Positions 1 to 10,072 of a stretch of 60,000 nt of DNA are shown here, piece after piece. The notes under the pieces were generated by a model that was given only the letters and a program-made list of their open reading frames with translations, ran no database searches and was not told the origin of the DNA. Each line of letters begins with the position of its first letter. The stretch's first letter is position 1. The stretch is from Prorocentrum cordatum. Its lineage: Eukaryota > Sar > Dinophyceae > Prorocentrales > Prorocentraceae. The stretch lies in the NCBI GenBank assembly GCA_963575745.1, contig CAUYUJ010003392.1:70001-130000 (forward strand), read 5' to 3'. A program made the position numbers and the translations under genes.

Positions 1-135
1 AAGGCTCGGAAGTCCCCTGGCCTTCTGAGCCTTCCCCGGAGACACAGAAACACCTCTCAGAAGGCGCGAGGGCTTCTGAGAAGTCCCGCCGCCTTCTGAG
101 AAGGCCTCCTCCATCTCGTTCACCCCCCCCCCTCG
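1..135. repeat. CTTCTGAGAAG dispersed repeat, copy 1
   Basis: Contains several near-palindromic CCTTCTGAGAAGG cores and ends in a C-rich tract. The same arrangement (core, then a CTCNCTTACCCCC-like tract) recurs at about 9105-9260, so this is a dispersed repeat rather than a gene. It may be truncated by the window edge. Confidence 0.6.
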
Positions 136-1720
136 CTCGCCGCCGTGAGAGGAGGACGGAAACAAAACAGAAACAGCCCGCCCTCGTCGCCCTCCTGCCT
201 CCTCCCGTCCTCTTTCCTGCCTCCTGCCCTCGTCCTGCCTCCTGCCTCCTCCTGCGTCCTCTCGTCCCCTCCTGCCTCCTGCCTCCTCCCGTCCTCTCTG
301 AAGGGACGGGCTGGGGGGGGGGGGGGGCCCGCGCGGGCGGCAGGGGCGGGGGGCGCACGGCCGGGCCCAGCGCTGCCGGAAGTGCTGCGGCGGCAGCCCG
401 GGGGGGGTCACCTGACGGGGGCCGGCGGACGGGGGCCGCCCCTCCGGGCGGCGACAGCCGAGCTTTCCAGGCCGAGCTGCAGGCGGCGCAGGACGCGCGG
501 CAGGACACGGGACTCGTCCGCCGGCAGCACGGCCTCCAAAGCTGCGGGGCACAGGGGCGCCCCGGCCCCAGGACTGCAGAGGGCACGACGCGCGAGGCAA
601 GAAGACACAGCAGCACCCGTGATCTGGCAGGGCCGGCCTGCGCATCCGGGCTCACCGTGCCCCACGAGCCATCGATTCTCCTGCGTCGATGTGAGGCGGA
701 GGCAGGGTTCGGATTTTGCCGCGTGTTCGGCGGATTCCGAGCCCTACCCCCGCCGCCCATCGAGCTGCCGGGATCGCTGATCAGAGAGGGCGCCATCCTG
801 GAAGCATCTTGGGCCGTTTTGGGCTGGTCTTGGGGCCTCCTGGGCCGCCCTGGAGCGCTGGACAGCCGCAGAGGCGAGAACGCCCAAATCCTTCAACCAC
901 CCACGTAAAACAATTAATGTCTGCCCCTGGGGCCATCTTGGGGGCTCGGGTTTTCGCCGCCGACTCTCCCCACGCCCCGCCGCGCTCGCCGTAGCCCGCC
1001 AGCGGCCGAGGTGGCGTCGCCACGGCGAGAGCTGGAGCTGGGTGCCCACTGGCCCGATCCCACACTGGAGGAAAAACGTGCCTCCTCAGAGGTGCGCGCC
1101 TCCAAGAGGCCTCAACCAAAAACATCCGATCGGGTCTGCATGGGCTGGTGGTGATACTTTTGGGTACGCGGGCGCGCGAAACGGGTCAAGCGCCGTGCCA
1201 GCAGGGGCAGGCTGTGCCACCAGCTAAAGGGAATACATAGAGGCGGGCAACGCCATGCACAGAGCGGGACGGAGCCCAGCGCGGCCAAAATGGCGCGAGC
1301 GGCACCACGAATCGGCACCAGGAACACGTTTAAAGAGGCGACGAACTGGATGCTGGTGATTTGTTGTTTGGGTTTGGTTGGCGGCTCCCTGGCAAATGTC
1401 AGGAAGCGGGGCAACGAACGGGGCGCGAACCGAAGATAATTGGCCGCAGTGGCATATGCACATGCGAGGGACAAAATAACCAGAATTACACGCCGAAGGC
1501 CGGCGCAGACACCCGGCGATTGGGGGCCACGGCGCGGCGACCGGCGGCGAGACACGCCCTTTAGGCGCCAGGCACCAGCCAGCTCAACGTGACCAGGTGA
1601 TCAAGCCGAGCATCCCGACGGGTGCGACAGCGAGCGACTACCACAGGCACGCGGCAGCAACACGAGTAAACGATGGTGCGGCGAAAGAGGCCTGTCTCAT
1701 CATGGCTCACTGAATATGAG
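136..1720. other. no gene recognised
   Basis: C-rich low-complexity sequence (120-320), then mixed sequence. About 780-930 holds a reverse-orientation copy of the AAGAGGCCCC repeat family that is prominent at 34-39 kb. A segment near 1050-1075 (CCGATCCCACACTGGAG) recurs at about 7395-7415. The open frames here overlap on both strands and have no recognisable domain. Confidence 0.5.
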
Positions 1721-1724
1721 GTGT

Positions 1725-2415
1725 AACTGTTCCTCGTCGAAGCGCCATGCAGTAGAAAGACCACTGGTGTGGGTTCACGAGGCTGAGCCACCTCCAGCCA
1801 AAGCCAGTGCGTGCACATCGTATCCGACTCTCGCAGTTCGGGGGCAAAACGATGCCAGGTACTGACGGGGGCTGGTTGCAGACTGCTCTGCCGGGGGAAC
1901 GACCACGAACTGCAGAAAGCTGAGCCACTCAATGCAGGGCCGCTCCCTGACGACGCCAAACGACGGGTGTCCCCGAAAGTATGGCTGACGGCCGCGCCCG
2001 ATCCACACCTCCAGCCGGTAGCCAGTGTGTGCACATTGTCTCCGGCTCACGCAGAACGGGGGCACGATGCAAACACTGACGAAGGCTGGTGGCCGGGGCT
2101 GCTCTGAAGAGGCGACCACGCACTGCAGATGGCTGAACCACTCAGTGCAGGGCCGCACACTTGCTGAGGAGTGGCTGATCCGCGTCGGACCGCCATCCAG
2201 TAGGGAGAACCACTGGTGTGCGTTCGCGAGGCGCGCCACCGCCAGCCAGTAGCGAGCGCATGCACATCGTATCCGACTCACGCAGATCGGGGGCACAACG
2301 ATGCAAAATACTGACGAGGCCGGTAGCCGGGGCTGCTCTATGGCTGCGCCGAGAAGTGCGACGCGAACTTGACCCGCAGAAGGCTGAACCACTCGATGCG
2401 GGGTCGCTCACTTGA
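1725..2415. repeat. tandem repeat, unit about 220-230 bp, three copies
   Basis: The anchor GTGCACATCGTATCCGACTC and its variants appear at 1811, 2029 and 2259, giving spacings of 218 and 230 bp. Each is followed by a matching segment (ACTGACGARGSYGGT, CTGAACCACTC, GGGTCGCTC-like) and preceded by a shared CCACTGGTGTG segment. Copies diverge by substitutions and small indels, so it is not recent. Confidence 0.8.
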
Positions 2416-2462
2416 CCCGATACTTCCTGGGCAGGTGTCAGGGCGGGCGCTCATCAGCGACC

Positions 2463-2750
2463 GGTGCAATCTTCCCAGCTGATCGGTGGGGGGCGCAGCC
2501 GAAAACCGCAGAGACATCGTGAATCTTCACAGCTGATCGGTGGGGGGCGCCGCCGAAAGCCGCAGAGACATTGCGAGATACTGAAGAGGAGGAGGAGGAG
2601 GAGGAGGAGGAGGAGGAGGAGGAGGAGGAGGAGGAGGAGGAGGAAAAAGAAGAGGAGGGGGCACCGCCAAGGCCCGGGACGCGTCTGATGCAATCTCTGA
2701 CGACGGGGGGGGGGCGTAGCCGAAAGCCGCAGAGACATTGGGAATGAGAA
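2463..2750. repeat. ~54-bp repeat (3 copies) split by a GGA tract
   Basis: Copies with CAGCTGATCGGTGGGGGGCG followed by GCCGAAARCCGCAGAGACAT lie at about 2470 and 2525, with a third diverged one at about 2697-2750. A GGA trinucleotide tract (about 2584-2645) sits between the second and third copies. Confidence 0.75.
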
Positions 2751-3249
2751 GAACGCGGCCGAAAACCACAGAACGCGGATATCAATACACAGAGCGCGGT
2801 GCGGAGGGTGATGTCGCCCACCAACCGCTGTCGTACACTGTATCCCTCGTCCACGGGCGCCTCTCGGACCCCTGCGGGAGCACCGCGCGCGGCCTCTGGG
2901 GGCTGGTTGGAACCTGCTGCAGGGGCTTCGCACACACGACGGTTCCTTACGGGAGCCTCGTTCTCGGCCTCTGGGGGCTGGGTGGACCTGCAGCTGGGCC
3001 TCCTTGCCTCGGACAGGGCGCCCTTCACAGTACCTCCTGTCCAACGGTCCATTGCTGTTCCTCCTCGGCCTCCACAGGTACACGGCGCACGGTGGGGGGT
3101 GGACAGCTGCAGGGATGGGATAACTATTCCATGGGGGCGCACGGCACGTCCGACAGCAGCACGTCAGAACCAAGAAAAAGAAAGTATGAGATCCCCAATC
3201 GCGCTGATGAGTACAGCGCGCAACTCGTAGTCAACAGAAGGTGGATCTC

Positions 3250-3720
3250 AGCGAAGAAATCCAGACTGCCCACGGCATAGCCACAAGCGCAGCACGCAGA
3301 TAGAGGAGACAAAAATACGGAGGTTGACGGTATAGCCACACGCGCAGCACGTAGACAACAGCCAAAATGAAGAAGTAGAAGTTCTGACCGAAACAGAAGG
3401 TCGAGACACGTCGCAAGATGCGCCGGGCAGCAACGGGCCTGCTGCCAGAGACCATCCACCACGCACCTGATTCCCACGAGTGCGATGCCGTTTACAAAGT
3501 GTGAGCCAGCAGAGTGCGTCTGCAAGAGCCCCATCTACGATTGGACATCCAAGTGACATGGTAGCAGCTGCACGCCGGGAACATCTGCGCATGAAGGGGG
3601 CGCAGCGAAACGCCGCGAGACACGTTCTCAGCAGGGCAGAGACGGGCCTGCTGCCAGCGACCGCCCTCCACGCACCAGACCCCCGCGCGTGCGATGCCGC
3701 GAGGGGGGTAGCCTGTAGGC
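3250..3720. repeat. two locally duplicated segments
   Basis: A segment around GGCATAGCCACAAGCGCAGC at 3275 is repeated at about 3330. A segment with ACGGGCCTGCTGCCAG, CCACGCACC and GTGCGATGCCG is present at about 3433-3490 and again at about 3642-3700, about 210 bp apart. No coding potential is clear. Confidence 0.6.
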
Positions 3721-4670
3721 AGACAACCCACCACTGTTTCTTGGTTTCTTGGGGGCCTGGTTGTTCGGGTGGCCCCTTGCCGCGTGGTGATCACTGCTCG
3801 CCCCTCCGCTCCGACCCAGGCGCAGCTGCCGCGGCCGAGTCCAGTCGACGTCGAGGCCCAGCGCGTCGCTGAGGACCCGTACGTCGCACTTGTGGCTGCG
3901 GAAGGACTCCAGGCAGAGGTGGCAGGTCTGCGGGTCGCGCCGAAGCGGGTCGAGCGCGCCCTGGCTGCCGGGCACAGACTGCCGCTCGGCGAAAGCGTGC
4001 CAGGTGCCAGTGAACATGGGCCCCAGTGGAGTCGTCGCGTCGCCTCGCCGGGTGTCTCCCCGGGAAGGTCCCACTGGATGTTGTCGATTTCTGTTTTGTA
4101 CAGCTGATGTCCCGTGTCGGGGCCCTTGGGCTCTGGCCATTGACGCGGGTCGGGCCTCTGGTGTCGCAATGTATCCTGGCCGCAAGTCTCCGCGGTACCG
4201 GCCTCGTTGCCCTGGCTGGGGGGCTCGCGATCTGCTCGCAACAGCTCCAGCTGCGCGCCTGGCAAGGTTTTGCGGGGAGATGCAAGCCTCTCTCCGGTCT
4301 AGCTCTGGGGTGCCGCTGGTTGTGCCGGGCGCGCGCGCGCGCTCGGCGGCGCGGCCTCCCTAGCCGGGGCGCGAGCTGCTTTGCCGGCGGCGCCCTGGAC
4401 GCCCGGGGTTCGTCGTCCGTAAGGAGCTCACTGACAGGGGAAGGGGGGCGAGTAGGCGCGAAGAGGTTTCTCCCGACGAGCCAGCGGATGGCTTCGCTGT
4501 CCTGCGTCTGGACGGTTGCTCCGCGGCCCCCCTGCTGGGCGCGCGGCGCTCCCGGAGGACTGCTGACAGACTGATTGCTCTGAAGGGGGGTACTCCGCGG
4601 CTTCCGCGGCCCCCGCCGTCTCCGCCGTGACTTCCCACTCCTTTCCTCTGCCCTGCTGGTGCTGCTGAAG
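3721..4670 (-). other. possible coding remnant, unrecognised
   Basis: One minus-strand frame (about 4025 down to 3760) reads as compositionally normal protein with the stretch TCHLCLESFRSHKCD, which has zinc-finger-like Cys spacing, followed by VRVLSDALGLDVDW. I do not recognise the family. The plus-strand frames look less protein-like. Beyond 4100 nothing identifiable is seen. This is a weak call. Confidence 0.2.
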
Positions 4671-4870
4671 GGGGTTTATTAATGTGAGCTGCAAGCAACC
4701 GGCTCTCGATTTCCCACTGGAACGTCCTCGTCAGACAACGAGCGATTCGCTTCTGGGACGTCATCATCTGTCCACGAAACGGGGGGTGGCATGTTGCTGC
4801 TGCTGCTGCTGCTATGCTCCGAGATGTCGTCGTGAGTATCGAGATCTCTCGCGTCAGCGCCAAGCGCCGC

Positions 4871-5305
4871 GATCTGTGCCAGGGCAGCAGCAGGGGCCTT
4901 CGGGGGCGCGACGAGCCCGCGCGGGATGTCCGCGAAATCTAAGTCGCCCGAAGGCGACTTGGGCAGCTTGCCAGCGATGTCAGGCGTGATGTAGCCCATG
5001 GTCGCCAGCATGCTCACGCGGCCGTTCTTCAGCTCTGCCTGCCACTGGCGAGCGAGATTCTCCGCGCTGCCGTCCGCCGTGCAGTCAGCAGGGCCCCAAA
5101 GGCTCGAGGGGTCCTGAACTCCCAGTGCGCTCTCGAACTTGAAGGCGCGCAGCGGGGATCCAGTGTGCAGCGCCCCATCGCCCTGGGCGGAGCCGATCCG
5201 GCAGTCCTGGAGGCACATGCCGAGGATCGCCAACCTGGCAAGGCGGCCGTTCGCAATGTCCGCCGCGAGGTCGCTGGGCGCCAACGCCGCGAAGGCGAAG
5301 TTGCG
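4871..5305 (-). pseudogene. chlorophyll a/c-binding (LHC/FCP) polyprotein fragment
   Basis: Light-harvesting antenna proteins of this family sit in the thylakoid and bind chlorophyll through three membrane helices. In dinoflagellates they are often made as polyproteins of tandem units. Here the minus frame gives the end of one unit (DIANGRLARLAILGM, GSAQGDGALHTGSPLRAF), the linker to the next (FESALGVQDPSSLWGPADC) and its first helix (AELKNGRVSMLATMGYITP, then FADIPRGLVAPPKAPAAALAQI). The ExxNGRxxM pigment-binding core is intact in the second helix but degraded in the first (D for E; R for A before L). The second unit stops after AQI and runs into an unrelated acidic tail. This is known-family recognition; the pseudogene status is inferred. 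Confidence 0.8.
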
Positions 5306-5349
5306 CGCAGCAGCCGTGATGTCCGCGGACTGGTCCTCGAGGACAGCGG

Positions 5350-6655
5350 CCACGGCGAACACCTGCTCTTCTCGCACGCGCTGGTCAGGGTGCCCTAAGT
5401 GATGATGTTGGGCTTCAGCTTCGCTGCCGCCATCTCGCTCAGCAGCGCCATTGCCTGCTGGCGCTGCCAACGCCTGCTCTTCTCGCACTCGCTGATCAAG
5501 GCGCTGCAGGGGATGAGGCCGGGCTCCAGCTGCGCGACCGCCATCTCGCTCGGGGGCGCCTTTGTTTGCTGTCGCTGCCAACGCCTGTTCTTCTCGCACG
5601 CGCTGTTCAGGGCGCTGTAGGTGTTGATGTTGGGCTCCAGCTGCACGACCACCATCTCGCTCAGCAACGTCATTGCCTGCTGTCACTGTCAACGACCGCC
5701 CTTCTCGCACCAGCTGTTCCGGATGTGGTAGGTGATGATGTTGGGCTTCAGCTGCAAGACCGTCATCTCGCTCAGCGGCGCCACAGTCTGCAACCACTGC
5801 CGACGACTGCTCTTCTCGCACGTGCTGTTCACAGTGACGTACGTGATGATGTTGGGCTCTAGCTTCACGGCAACAATCTCGTCCAGCAGCGCCACGTCCT
5901 GCTGCCACCGCTGACGCCTGCACTTCGCGCACGCGCTCTTCACAGTGCCGCAGGTGATGATGTTGGGCTCCAGCTTCGCTGCCACAATCTCGCCCAGCAG
6001 CGCCACAACCTGCTGCCACTGCTGCCGCCTGCTCATCTCGCACGCGCTCTTCACAGTGCCGTTGGTGAAGATGGTGGGCTCCAGCTTCGCGGCCACAATC
6101 TCGCCCAGCAGCGGTGCTGCCTGCTGCCACTGCCGACGCCTGCTCATCTCGCACGCGCTGTTCGCCGTGCCAGAGTTGATGAACGTGGGCATCAGCTTCG
6201 CGACCGGGGGGCCTCGACCAGCAGCGCCACCTCTTGCTGCCAGTGCTGACGCCTGCTCTTCACGCACGTGCTCTTCACAGTGTCGTAGGTGATGATGTTG
6301 GGCTCCAGCTTCGCTGCCACAATTTCGCCCAGCAGCGCCACAACCTGCCGCCACTGCTGCCGCCTGCTCTTCTCGCACGCGCTCTTCACAGTGCCGTTGG
6401 TGAAGATGGTGGGATCCAGCTTCGCGGCCACAATCTCGCCCAGCAGCGGTGCTGCCTGCTGCCACTGCCGACGCCTGCTCATCTCGCACGCGTTGTTCAC
6501 AGTGCCGTGCGTGATGATACTGGTCTCCAGCTTCACGACCAGGATCTCGCTCACCAACGCCACGGCCAGCTGCCACTGCCAGCGCCTGCCCTTCTCGCAC
6601 CAGCTGTTCAGGATGACGTAGTAGATGATGTTGGGGACTGGCATCATGTCCAATG
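5350..6655 (-). pseudogene. degenerate pentatricopeptide-repeat (PPR) array
   Basis: PPR proteins are helical-repeat RNA-binding proteins, usually acting in organelle RNA processing. About twelve units are seen, each with a core like LLGEIVAAKLEPNIITY followed by NSACEKSRRxQWQQ. The unit is 111 bp (37 residues), two longer than the canonical 35 because of the extra RR-Q segment. The array changes frame near 6205, where a ~335-bp block (about 6396 and 6061 as equivalent points; 3 x 111 + 2 bp) has been duplicated, and is cut by stops at 5689 and 5395. The last recognisable unit (LTSACEKSR) ends at about 5350, immediately before the LHC fragment. No catalytic or editing domain (E/DYW) is visible. 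Confidence 0.85.
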
Positions 6656-7050
6656 AGGCCAGCGGCGGCGGCCGCCGCCAGCGGCCCGCCCGAGGCGGCC
6701 GCGGCGGCGACGGCGGCAGCGGCGGCCGCGACACCAGCTGCAGCGGGAGTGGCGGCGCCGGCGGCCGCGGCGGCCACGGCGGCGGCCGCCGCTCCCGCGG
6801 CGGCCGCGGCCGCCACGGCAGGCCCCAGAGCAGCGGCGCGCGCCACAGCGCCGGCGGCCGCGGCGGTCTCGCCGCGGCCGGCCGCCGCCACAACCGCGGC
6901 GGCCGCCGCGGCGGCGGCGGCCGCGGCGGCGGCGCCGCCAGCCACGCCGAGGGGCCGTGGTGGCAGCAGGCCGGCCGGGCCGGCCGCGGCGGCGGCGCGG
7001 CAGGCGGCAGCGTGCCGCTGCCGCCGCCGCCGCGCCGAGCGCGACTCCAT
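6656..7050 (-). pseudogene. alanine-rich N-terminal segment of the retroposed unit
   Basis: GCC/GCG-dominated sequence that on the minus strand from the ATG at 7050 encodes MESRSARRRRQRHAAACRAA followed by long alanine runs. It is open in several frames because of composition. An Ala/Arg-rich start could be a plastid or mitochondrial presequence, as PPR proteins often carry, but the composition alone cannot show it. The PPR repeats that follow are in another frame. Confidence 0.4.
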
Positions 7051-7164
7051 GGCCGAGCGAACGGGGGCGCGAAGGGGGGCGAACCCCTCGCACGCCCCCG
7101 CGGGCGGGGAGGCCGAGGACCGAGGGGCGGGCCCCCGGCCACGGCCGGCCAGCCGCTGAGGCCA

Positions 7165-7215
7165 GTTCGAGCCAGAGCGGCTTGAGCCAAAAGGCTTGAG
7201 CCAAGGGGGCTACGG
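7165..7215 (-). other. tandem spliced-leader (SL) relics
   Basis: On the minus strand 7215-7195 reads CCGTAGCCCC then CTTGGCTCAAG, matching the 21-nt conserved dinoflagellate SL except for three bases (A,T,T to C,C,C). It is followed directly at 7194-7181 by CCTTTTGGCTCAAG, which is the SL minus its first six bases and one A, and then at 7180-7165 by CCGCTCTGGCTCGAAC, a more diverged third copy. An intact 5' SL with progressively older truncated SLs behind it is the known signature of mRNAs retroposed and re-trans-spliced. The truncation point follows the internal CCGTAG acceptor, as expected. Confidence 0.85.
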
Positions 7216-7330
7216 TGCTGGTGGGGATATTTTTTTGTTGGTCGCGGCTCCAAGGAAAAGCCCAGGGAGCGGGCACAACGTCCGGGGCGCGGTACATTCT
7301 AAATTTGCGAATCCAGCTGTGGGAAAACTT

Positions 7331-7356
7331 TTTTTGATTGACGGCTCAATCAAAAA
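7331..7356. other. perfect 11-bp hairpin with T/A ends
   Basis: TTTTTGATTGA, loop CGGC, TCAATCAAAAA. It resembles a bacterial terminator in form, but in this eukaryotic context that is not claimed. It lies between the SL relics and a foldback-family fragment. Confidence 0.6.
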
Positions 7357-7434
7357 GGTGGGGATACGCGAAGCGTCAAGAATGGGATGCAGACTGGCCC
7401 GATCCCACACTGGAGAAAGAACAACGCGACGCGC

Positions 7435-7570
7435 AACGATGATTTCGCGGAGACGCACGCGGATTGCACGGATCGGCGCTGGACCCCCTCCCCCCTGTCG
7501 CGCGGAGCGCGCGGGTGGTGACCCAGAGGCGCCGCCAGGGAGCCCCAGCGCCGGCCTAAGAAGTCCGTGC
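7435..7570. repeat. partial copy of the GGATCGGCGCTGG foldback family
   Basis: Holds GCGGATTGCACGGATCGGCG followed by CTGG and an inner GC-rich part (GCGCGGAGCGCGCG, GGCGCCGCC) like the left arm and centre of the intact foldback at 36604-36778. The right arm is missing, so it is a truncated copy. Confidence 0.55.
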
Positions 7571-8026
7571 GGAGCTCCAAAAGCTTATGCTCATCCGTGC
7601 GGAGCTGCAAAATATTATTTCTCGTCGGCACGAAGCACCCCGACGAGCGAGACCGTTTAGTAAACGCACCTAGGGGAAAAAACGGAAGGGATATGGCTGT
7701 TTAGGAAACGCCCAGGGCCGATAAGAAAACGCCGGAACATGGGGCGGGTATGAAACGGGGAATTTCGGACGCGCAACGTGGATACGAAGAACATGCGTAC
7801 GATGCCCAACAACAGGTGTCGTCCAGAACCGACCGCGGCCGCTGTTGGGCAGCGGGCCGTCTGCCACAGATGAGCAACATCCGCGGGGACATCGACGGGG
7901 AGTCCTGTTCAGAATGCACAAGGACTGCTGTAGGCCTTCCTGGACACTCATTCTGTACGAGTGTCGATCGTGCCGGGGGATGGCCGATGGGGGAGGAAGA
8001 AGCTAGCCTCCACAACTGGGCTCTTA

Positions 8027-8266
8027 GTGGGCCCTGGACACGACAGGGCCGTTTTTTCACCGGTTCCGTTTTGCCGTTTTTTTGCCGGTTCCGACGGCGT
8101 TTGGTTACCGGTTCCGTCGCCGTTGTTTGACCCGTTCCGGCTCCGGTTCCAATCCTGCGAACCGTTTTTTTGCCGTTTCCGGTCGCCGTGTTTTTTGCCG
8201 TTTCCATTTTCAAGGGACATTTTTTGGAAACGGTGAAAAAAAGGCCCTGCCGTTTCCAGGGCCCAC
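8027..8266. mobile_element. MITE-like element with ~40-bp inverted ends
   Basis: The left end (GTGGGCCCTGGACACGACAG, then GGCCGTTTTTTCACCG) is mirrored at the right end (CGGTGAAAAAAAGGCCCTGC, then CGTTTCCAGGGCCCAC). The 240-bp body is filled with CCGGTTCCG and CCGTTTTTTGCCG variants. No open reading frame of its own. I could not find a convincing target-site duplication. Confidence 0.6.
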
Positions 8267-8419
8267 AAAGTCTGGGCTCTCCTTGCCCGCCTCCCTGCCT
8301 GCCCTGCCCTCCTGCGGCCAGCCTCTCCGCCGCAGGCCGAAGCCCTGGTTGTGGCGGCCACGGGCTGGAGCGCCTGCAGGCTGTGCGCCAGCTGCACGGT
8401 TTCCCCCGGGGCCGCAGGC

Positions 8420-8445
8420 GACCCGAGGAGGAGGAGGAGGAGAAG

Positions 8446-8477
<32 letters not shown>

Positions 8478-8800
8478 GGAAGAGGAGGAGAAGGAGGAGG
8501 TGGAGGAGGTGGAGGAGGAAGAGGAGGAGGAGGAGGAGGAGGAGGAGGAGAAAGGGGAGGAGAAGGAGGAAATGGAGAAGGAAGAGGAGGAGAAGGGAGG
8601 AGGAGAGGGGGGGCGGAGGAGGAGGAAATGGAGGAGGGGAGGAGGAGGAGGGAGGAGGAGGAGGAGGAGGGGGCGGTGGAGGAGGAGGAGGAGGAGGTGG
8701 AGGAGGAGATGGAGGAGGAGGAGGAGGAGGAGGAGGAGGAGGAAGAGGAGGAGGAGGAGGAGGAGGAGGAGGAGGAGGAGGAGGAGGGCGGGTCACCAAA
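8420..8800. repeat. GGA/GAA purine tract
   Basis: About 380 bp of almost pure purine on the plus strand (GGA, GAA and GAG triplets). It is open in all frames and encodes only poly-Glu/Arg/Gly or, antisense, poly-Pro/Ser/Leu, so the long frames here are not genes. Confidence 0.9.
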
Positions 8801-9004
8801 GCCCTTCGGAGAAACCCTCCAGCGCCAGCAAGCCCACCATGACCAAAGCTCGCGGCTCCGCCCTGGTGGCGTGCCCCTCGTCCCTGGTGCAGGCCAGCCC
8901 GCAAGAATCTCGCACGCCTCCCGTCCTGGGGCCCTCCCGCGCCCTTGGTGCAGACCCAGCTGGCGACAGCATGGCGCTGGGCGCCGACCTGGCCGCGCCC
9001 TCCG

Positions 9005-9320
9005 CGTCCAAGGGCCGCTCGTGCGGGCCTTGCCGTCAAAATCGCCGTCGTGCCGTGCTGAGTTTGCGCGGGCTCGGCGGCGAGCGAGCGGGGGATGTGT
9101 GAAGGAGCAAGCCTCCTCAGAAGGCGGCGGGGCTCCTCAACAGTCCTCGCGCCTTCCAAGAAGTCTCCCGTGTCTTCGGTGAAGGCTTCGACAACTTCTC
9201 AGAGGGCCGGAGGACGTCCGAGCCTTCTGAGAAGGCCCGCCCCCTCTCACTTACCCCCTCGGGCTGGCTGCCGACGTACTGTCAAAATAGCCATCGTGCT
9301 GTGCTTGGTTTGCGCGGGCT
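9005..9320. repeat. local duplication plus CTTCTGAGAAG repeat, copy 2
   Basis: A segment around GTCAAAATCGCCGTCGTGC and GTTTGCGCGGGCTC at about 9043-9075 is repeated as GTCAAAATAGCCATCGTGC and GTTTGCGCGGGCTC at about 9280-9325. Between them lies the CCTTCTGAGAAGG repeat also found at 1-135. Confidence 0.65.
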
Positions 9321-9873
9321 CATCTGAACTTCCCCCTCAAACTACGGGGCGTGCTGCGGCCGCGCCAACTGCGGCGCGCCTCACGCCAGCCCGTGCACCG
9401 CAGTCGGCACGAGCGCGGCGCCGCGAACACTCCCCTGAGGGCGAGAGGCGAGGCGCGAAGCGCAGATCGCGCTAACACCGGAAAGAACGAAGAACGAACG
9501 AATGACGCACGAGTCGTCCCTGCAAGGGGCCCGGCCGGCTATTGGCCTGCGCGGGGCGGCCGTGGCCTCCTGCAGATCCCACCATGCCGGAAAGAAGGAC
9601 GAGGGAGGAGGAAAAACGGGGGAAGGAGAGTGAAGGAGGGGAGAGGACGAGGGACTGCGTATCTGGAATGCGCGGAGCAGGGGAGCCCCGCGGGGCAGGT
9701 CCACCCCGTCTCGGGTGTTGCTACAAGGGCCCCTGGCCCAGGGTGCCCCCAGGATCTCCAGGGAGCCCACCCACGGCCTCCAGAGCACCTCTCACGAGGC
9801 CCAGAGGGCCCCCGGGGCTCCACAATCGAGCGAAACGCTGGGGGCACCTTGGGCCGGAAGCACCTTTGGCATT
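9321..9873. other. no gene recognised
   Basis: GC-rich, arginine/glycine-type frames on both strands without domains. About 9720-9830 carries GGCCC-rich sequence resembling the AAGAGGCCCC family. Nothing else identifiable. Confidence 0.4.
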
Positions 9874-10034
9874 AGGTCGGGCATGTCCACTTACATGCGG
9901 ATTCAGGACGAAAGCTAAAAAGCAGTCCAAACAAGAATCAGACATAGTCGAAACCAATCCAGAGATCGTCCCCGGACTGTTTTTCGACCATTCTTGAGCG
10001 TCCCTCCTGTAGAGGGGAAGGGCGTGCCCGACTT
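9874..10034. mobile_element. short TIR element (AGGTCGGGC family), copy 1
   Basis: Starts AGGTCGGGCATGTCCACTTA and ends with the inverse (TCCCTCCTGTAGAGGGGAAG, then GGCGTGCCCGAC). At 161 bp it matches the size of the better preserved copy at 12842-13003 and shares its terminal sequences. Flanks CTTTGGCATT and CTTTAGCAGC may be a decayed 10-bp target duplication. Confidence 0.65.
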
Positions 10035-10072
10035 CACTTTAGCAGCCCCCGACCGCTGCGAGCGCCAGTAGA

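Larger units (their letters stand above)
4679..7215 (-). pseudogene. retroposed, SL-tagged PPR/LHC gene relic (whole unit)
   Basis: Read on the minus strand the unit runs: SL relics (7215-7165), untranslated stretch, ATG at 7050 with an alanine-rich GCC-repeat segment (to about 6656), about twelve PPR repeats (6655-5350), then an LHC/FCP fragment (5305-4871) and an acidic Ser-rich tail to a TAA at 4679. PPR frame changes occur near 6650 and 6205, in-frame stops lie at 5689 and 5395, and LHC coding is in a third frame. The genomic SL relics imply that a trans-spliced mRNA was reverse-transcribed and reinserted. Frame breaks could instead be unrecognised introns, but stops inside repeat units argue for decay. 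No poly(A) remnant is visible at the 3' side. Confidence 0.7.

Noticed and set aside
4679-6154. 491-codon minus frame as one intact protein
   Set aside because: Its first half is an off-frame reading of the PPR repeats; only the last ~220 residues (LHC fragment and tail) are meaningful.
7331-7356. Rho-independent terminator
   Set aside because: The hairpin has the form but the genome is eukaryotic and no transcript unit ends there.
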